Assembly: GCF_004801285.1 (NCBI RefSeq)
Contig: NZ_SSNY01000002.1
Location: forward strand, 310,001-374,000
Direction of reading: 5' to 3'
Source: Ollibium composti
Lineage (GTDB): Bacteria; Pseudomonadota; Alphaproteobacteria; Rhizobiales; Rhizobiaceae
Length of the DNA: 64,000 nt
The notes under the pieces are model-generated. The model worked only from the letters and a program-made list of their open reading frames with translations, searched no databases and had not been told where the DNA came from. A program made the position numbers and the translations under genes. The stretch's first letter is position 1. Every line of letters begins with the position of its first letter. Of this stretch, positions 60,366-64,000 are shown piece after piece.

Positions 60366-60959
60366 TCAGTTCAGCGGAATGTCGTTGTCCGCCTTGCTGG
60401 CCTGGTAGGTGCCGGAAAGTGCGTCGTAACGGTCTGAAATCGCTGCGATGCGCGCCTCCAGCCGCTCGCGCTCCGCCTCGGGCAGCGCCCGCACCAGCCG
60501 GCGGATGGAGAAGCTTTTCCAGTAGGCATTCTCGGCATTGTAGCCGCCGGGATCGAGCGTGAAGACCTCCTTCAGGATCTTCAGATCGTGCGGGATGGCG
60601 AAGCTATCGCGCGAATCCTCGTGGGAAAACAGGTAGTAGAAATTGTCGAAGCCGGTCCAGGTGATCGCCGACAGGCAGAGCGAACAGGGCTCGTGCGTGG
60701 CGAGGAAGATGGCGTCGCCGGTGTCGACGCGCTCGGCCTTCGGCATCTCGTAGAAGCGCTTCAGGCAATGCACCTCGCCGTGCCACAACGGGTTCTCGAT
60801 CTCGTTGTTCGTCTCCGCGATGACCAGCGAGCGGTCGGTCTTGCGCAGGATGGCGGCGCCGAACAGCTTGTTGCCGTGCGCCACGCCGTCGGCCGTCTTC
60901 GGCACGATGTCGTCCTCGATAACGTCGAGCAGGCGGTCGATCAGCGAGACGTCGGTCAC
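60366..60959 (-). CDS. Nucleoside/nucleobase deaminase (CMP/dCMP deaminase fold)
   Basis: The 197-residue zinc hydrolase has the deaminase motifs LWHGEVHC (H60, E62) and EPCSLC (C92, C95). A C-terminal extension of about 70 residues (NAENAYWKSFSIRRLVRALPEAERERLEARIA) goes beyond the core fold. The start is a GTG at 60959 overlapping the allA stop (GTGA), so it is coupled to ureide genes; a purine base such as guanine is a plausible substrate. The frame is open further upstream but inside allA. Confidence 0.85.
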   Translation of the reverse strand: MTDVSLIDRLLDVIEDDIVPKTADGVAHGNKLFGAAILRKTDRSLVIAETNNEIENPLWHGEVHCLKRFYEMPKAERVDTGDAIFLATHEPCSLCLSAITWTGFDNFYYLFSHEDSRDSFAIPHDLKILKEVFTLDPGGYNAENAYWKSFSIRRLVRALPEAERERLEARIAAISDRYDALSGTYQASKADNDIPLN

Positions 60960-61465
60960 GGCGCGAAGTCCTCCGGCAGGCGTACCTCGTAGGGATGCGA
61001 GAAATAGAATTCCTCGACGTTCGAGCCGTCGCCGCCGCGGTCGACGACGACGAAATCCTGAGGCGCACCCACCGGCGTCAGCACGCCGTGCCAGAGGCCG
61101 CGCGGATAGTTCACGCCCTGTCCGGGTGCGGTCAGGAAGGCGGCCGGCTCGTCCGGGCCGTCCGGCCCGTTGGGGCACACCACCACGACGAAGGGGCGCG
61201 GCGACAGCGGAATGAAGGCCTGGCTGCCGAACGGATGGCGCTCGACCATGGAGAGCGTCAGCGGAAAATCATAGGGCGTGCCACGGAACAGGTTGACCAG
61301 CACATGCCCGTTCGGCCCGGCCGCTTCCGGCTTCACCAGCGCGTGGTAGCGCTCGCAGCGGCTGTTGTTGATCGGGTAGTGGCTGTCGGTATCGAAGTCG
61401 ATCACCTCGCCGAACGGCGCGAAGCTCGCGCGGGTAAGGGGTTGGGCGGTGATGACCTTGTTCAT
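60956..61465 (-). CDS. allA: Ureidoglycolate lyase
   Basis: AllA releases urea from (S)-ureidoglycolate, giving glyoxylate. The 169-residue cupin-like protein has ITAQPLTRASFAPFGEVID at the N-terminus, the NNSRCERYHALVKPE segment, LSMVERHPFGSQAFIPL and GQGVNYPRGLWHGVLTPVG, all typical of AllA. ATG at 61465, 3 nt after the end of the cupin gene upstream (61468). It overlaps the deaminase gene downstream by 4 nt. Confidence 0.94.
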   Translation of the reverse strand: MNKVITAQPLTRASFAPFGEVIDFDTDSHYPINNSRCERYHALVKPEAAGPNGHVLVNLFRGTPYDFPLTLSMVERHPFGSQAFIPLSPRPFVVVVCPNGPDGPDEPAAFLTAPGQGVNYPRGLWHGVLTPVGAPQDFVVVDRGGDGSNVEEFYFSHPYEVRLPEDFAP

Positions 61466-61467
61466 CG

Positions 61468-62316
61468 TCAGCGCCCGAAGCCGCCCAGTCGGGCATGGCG
61501 GTTGACGTCCTTGTAGAGCAGGTAGCGGAAGTTGCCCGGCCCGCCGGCATAGCAGGCCTGCGGGCAGAAGGCGCGCAGCCACATGAAGTCGCCGGCCTCG
61601 ACCTCCACCCAGTCCTGGTTGAGCCGGTAGACGGCCTTGCCTTCCAGCACGTAGAGGCCGTGCTCCATGACATGCGTCTCGGGGAAGGGGATGACCGAGC
61701 CCGGCGTCAGCGTCACGATGGTGACGTGCATGTCGTGGCGCAGGTCCGCCGGATCGACGAAGCGCGTCGTCGCCCAGCCGCCGCCCGTATCCGGCATGGT
61801 CAGCGGCGCGATGTCGTTCTCGTTGAGGAACAGCGGATCGGGCGCATCCAGCCCGTCGACGGGCTCGTACGCCTTGCGCACCCAATGGAAGCGCGCCGTC
61901 TCGCCGCCCTCGTTGCGCAGGCTCCAGCCGCTTTTCGGCGGCAGGTAGGCGTAGCCGCCCGGCGTCAGCCGGTGGCTCTTGCCGGCCACCGTCACCGTCA
62001 CCTCGCCCTCGACGACGAACAGCACGCCCTCGGCGCCGGCGTCCGGCTCCGGCCGGTCGCTGCCGCCGCCCGCCTGCACTTCCATGATGTATTGCGAGAA
62101 GGTCTCCGCGAAGCCCGAAAGCGGCCGCGCGATCACCCACAGCCGCGTCTTGTCCCAGAACGGCAGGAAGCTGGCGACGATATCGGAGAATTCGCGCTTC
62201 GGGATCACCGCATAGGCTTGCGTGAACACGGCGCGGTCGCTGATGAGGTCGCTCTGCGGCGGCAGGCCGCCCTTCGGTGCGTAATAGCTGCGCTTGGCCA
62301 TATTGGTCATGTCCAT
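61468..62316 (-). CDS. (S)-ureidoglycine aminohydrolase-like bicupin (AllE/YlbA)
   Basis: The 282-residue protein has two cupin domains (about 60-150 and 185-270). Landmarks are YAPKGGLPPQSDLISDRAVFTQAYAVIP, EGVLFVVEGEVTVTVAGK, and in the second domain PFPETHVMEHGLYVLEGKAVYRLNQDWVEVEAGDFMWL, where the His and Glu residues bind Mn2+. It deaminates ureidoglycine to ureidoglycolate, the step before AllA. ATG codons at 62316, 62310 and 62298 (MDMTNMAKRSYY) are all close; the longest is given. Confidence 0.9.
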   Translation of the reverse strand: MDMTNMAKRSYYAPKGGLPPQSDLISDRAVFTQAYAVIPKREFSDIVASFLPFWDKTRLWVIARPLSGFAETFSQYIMEVQAGGGSDRPEPDAGAEGVLFVVEGEVTVTVAGKSHRLTPGGYAYLPPKSGWSLRNEGGETARFHWVRKAYEPVDGLDAPDPLFLNENDIAPLTMPDTGGGWATTRFVDPADLRHDMHVTIVTLTPGSVIPFPETHVMEHGLYVLEGKAVYRLNQDWVEVEAGDFMWLRAFCPQACYAGGPGNFRYLLYKDVNRHARLGGFGR

Positions 62317-62329
62317 GGGTGAAGACCTG

Positions 62330-63760
62330 TTAGGGAAGAATGTCCTTGAGCCTGAGCAGGGCGATGCGCTCGACCTGGGCGCAGGCGGTGGCGAATTCCT
62401 GCGGCCGGCTGTTGCCGATGCGCTTCTCGAATTCGTGCAGGATGTCGTCCTTGCCGCGGCCCTTCACCGAGATGATGAAGGGGAAGCCGAAGGTGGTGAC
62501 GTAGGCGGCGTTGAGCTTGGTGAACAATTCGCGCTCGGCGTCGGTCAGCGCGTCGAGCCCGGCCGAAGCCTGCTCCTTGGCCGATTCCGGCGTCAGCCGC
62601 TTGGCCGCCGCCAGCCGGCCAGCGAGGTCGGGGTGCGCCTTCAGCACGCTAAGCTTCTCGGCCTCGCTGGCCGAGCGGAAGACGCGGCAGAGTGCATTGT
62701 GCAGGCCGGTCGCGGTGTCGTGGGAGCGTCCGAGCTCCAGTTCGTAGGCGCGTTCGGCGATCCACGGCGAGTGCTCGAAGACCCCGCCGAAGCGATGGAC
62801 GAAATCCTCGAACTCCATTGTCGACGGGCGCAGCGCCGGCGCCTTGTAGGGGTGGGTGGCGCGCCAGTGGTCGGCGATGTCGATGCGCCGCGGCAACCAC
62901 ACCTTGTCGTGGCTTTTAACGTATTCAATGAAGCGCTTCAGCGCGCCGAAGCGGCCGGGACGGCCGATCAGGCGGCAATGCAGGCCGACCGTCATCATGC
63001 GCGGCCGCCCGTCCTTGCCTTCCTCATAGAGCGTGTCGAAGGTGTCCTTCATGTAGGTGAAGAACTGCTCGCCGTTGGAGAAGCCCGCCTGGATGCCGAA
63101 GCGCATGTCGTTGACGTCCAGCGTGTAGGGGATGATCAGCAGCGGCTCCATGGCATGGCCGTGGCCGTCATGGTCGAGCCAGTAGGGCAATTCGTCGTCA
63201 TAGGTGTCGGAGCAGTAGGCGAAGCCGCCCGCCTCGGCCACGAGAGGGACCGTGTTTTCGGAGGATCGGCCGGTGTACCAGCCGGTCGGGCGCTGCCCGG
63301 TCACTTCCGTGTGCAGCCGGATCGCCTCCTTGATGTCGCGCCGCTCGTCTTCGGGCGAATGATCGCGGTAGTCGATCCATTTCAGCCCGTGCGAGGCGAT
63401 TTCCCAGCCGGCCGCCTGCATCGCCGCCACCTGGTCGGGCGAACGGGCCAGCGCCGCCGCAACGCCATAGACCGTGACCGGCACGTTCTGGCCGGTGAAC
63501 AGCCGGTGCAGTCGCCAGAAGCCGACGCGCGAGCCGTATTCGTAGATGGATTCCATGTTCCAATGGCGCAGGCCCGGCCATGGCTGGGCGCCGGTGATCT
63601 CGGACAGGAAGGCTTCGGAGGCCTTGTCGCCGTGCAGGATGCAGTTTTCGCCGCCTTCCTCGTAGTTGACGACGAACTGGACCGCGACATTGGCGCCGCC
63701 CGGCCATTTCGGGTCCGGCGGATTGGCTCCGTAGCCGCGCATGTCCCTGACGTACCGCAT
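62330..63760 (-). CDS. Bifunctional allantoinase (PuuE) / OHCU decarboxylase (UraD)
   Basis: The 476-residue protein joins two ureide enzymes. Residues 1-305 form a NodB-like PuuE allantoinase (MRYVRDMRGYGANPPDPKWPGGA, AAGWEIASHGLKWIDY, GWYTGRSSENT); residues about 315-470 form a UraD domain (FVHRFGGVFEHSPWIAERAYE, KAHPDLAGRLA with the catalytic His, FGFPFIISVKGRGKDDIL). UraD makes (S)-allantoin from OHCU, and PuuE opens it to allantoate, so the fusion channels two consecutive steps. Start at the ATG at 63760 with GGGAGGG upstream. Confidence 0.93.
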   Translation of the reverse strand: MRYVRDMRGYGANPPDPKWPGGANVAVQFVVNYEEGGENCILHGDKASEAFLSEITGAQPWPGLRHWNMESIYEYGSRVGFWRLHRLFTGQNVPVTVYGVAAALARSPDQVAAMQAAGWEIASHGLKWIDYRDHSPEDERRDIKEAIRLHTEVTGQRPTGWYTGRSSENTVPLVAEAGGFAYCSDTYDDELPYWLDHDGHGHAMEPLLIIPYTLDVNDMRFGIQAGFSNGEQFFTYMKDTFDTLYEEGKDGRPRMMTVGLHCRLIGRPGRFGALKRFIEYVKSHDKVWLPRRIDIADHWRATHPYKAPALRPSTMEFEDFVHRFGGVFEHSPWIAERAYELELGRSHDTATGLHNALCRVFRSASEAEKLSVLKAHPDLAGRLAAAKRLTPESAKEQASAGLDALTDAERELFTKLNAAYVTTFGFPFIISVKGRGKDDILHEFEKRIGNSRPQEFATACAQVERIALLRLKDILP

Positions 63761-63941
63761 GGTCCCTCCCTTCTGGCGTTGCCAGACTGGATCGAAGGAT
63801 AGCCGAAAGCCGCAATCGCTATCCCATCGAAATTTTTGAAAGTGTTTTTGTCGGTCTCCGCTCGACCGGGCCTCATCCTTGGCATTTAATGCCGGCACAT
63901 TACATTACCGTGTTCGATTGTACCGTGAAGGGAGGCGGCAG
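63761..63941. promoter_or_regulatory. Divergent promoter region of the ureide genes and uraH
   Basis: About 180 bp between the PuuE-UraD start and the rightward uraH start, AT-rich around 63825-63860 and 63885-63920. Two direct copies of TACCGTG (63906-63912 and 63921-63927), 15 bp apart, may bind a common regulator. Confidence 0.4.
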
Positions 63942-64000
63942 TTGACGGGAGATCATACAGCAGGTGGGCGGCTTACTACCCACGTGCTGGATACGGCCAC
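63942..64000 (+). CDS. uraH: 5-hydroxyisourate hydrolase, 5' end only (runs off the window)
   Basis: A TTG at 63942, six nucleotides after GGAGG (63931-63935), opens a frame reading TGDHTAGGRLTTHVLDTA to the window edge. GRLTTHVLDTA is the conserved N-terminus of transthyretin-like HIU hydrolases (UraH/PucM), which convert 5-hydroxyisourate to OHCU, the substrate of UraD in the divergent gene. No ATG or GTG in this frame precedes it. Only 19 codons are visible. Confidence 0.75.
   Translation, partial: MTGDHTAGGRLTTHVLDTA

Noticed and set aside
1-64000. tRNA or rRNA genes, prophage, integrase or insertion sequence
   Set aside because: I looked for T-arm-like GTTCGAATC cores outside genes, transposase and integrase motifs and found none; the repeats present are short palindromes without a transposase.

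Overview
The window looks like a chromosomal segment of a high-GC alphaproteobacterium of the order Rhizobiales, most likely a Mesorhizobium-like member of the Phyllobacteriaceae. The grounds are a standalone F0 ATP synthase operon (atpI-B-E-b'-b) without F1 genes, an aglR/aglEFGAK alpha-glucoside locus in the rhizobial order, a BacA/SbmA peptide transporter, a PPi-type phosphofructokinase, and several short palindromic repeats of the kind scattered through rhizobial genomes. Species cannot be fixed from the sequence alone. I see no rRNA, tRNA, CRISPR array, prophage or transposase.

Layout. 1-5 kb: partial membrane protein, GlxA-type AraC regulator, folD, and a Wzz/GumC-like polysaccharide co-polymerase. 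5-14.7 kb: proC, an orphan LIV-type binding protein, a small catabolic group (SAF-domain oxidoreductase, lactonase-like amidohydrolase, aldehyde dehydrogenase), an ArsC/YffB protein, DUF488, M29 aminopeptidase and an MFS transporter. 14.9-25.3 kb: bacA convergent with a polysaccharide deacetylase, a YfgM-like TPR protein with der, a higBA toxin-antitoxin pair, a SleB-type cell wall hydrolase, the F0 operon and rnhB. 25.5-35.4 kb: a PA0069-type radical SAM protein, a small glycosyltransferase-like protein, then aglR divergent from aglEFGAK, which imports and hydrolyses alpha-glucosides. 35.4-43.1 kb: a small exported protein, metallo-hydrolase, PPi-PFK, L,D-transpeptidase, LysE exporter, xylulokinase and xylose isomerase.

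43.2-46.8 kb is the least explained part: a multi-pass membrane protein convergent with three translationally coupled, membrane-anchored proteins of similar architecture, plus a small divergent ORF. 46.7-55.0 kb is a catabolic unit that fits aerobic breakdown of gamma-butyrobetaine and L-carnitine to glycine betaine: a CdhR-like regulator, a BKACE-type 3-dehydrocarnitine cleavage enzyme, carnitine dehydrogenase, acyl-CoA dehydrogenase, a PD-(D/E)XK-like DUF2161 protein, an ADP-forming acyl-CoA synthetase and a CaiD-like hydratase. Repeats have entered this operon three times, once in frame between the two halves of the synthetase.

55.0-64.0 kb holds a dipeptide-type ABC transporter and, upstream on the same strand, a ureide (urate/allantoin) unit: nucleoside deaminase, allA, ureidoglycine aminohydrolase-like cupin and a PuuE-UraD fusion. 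The first 19 codons of a divergent uraH run off the right edge. The transporter may feed this unit, but that is inference from position.
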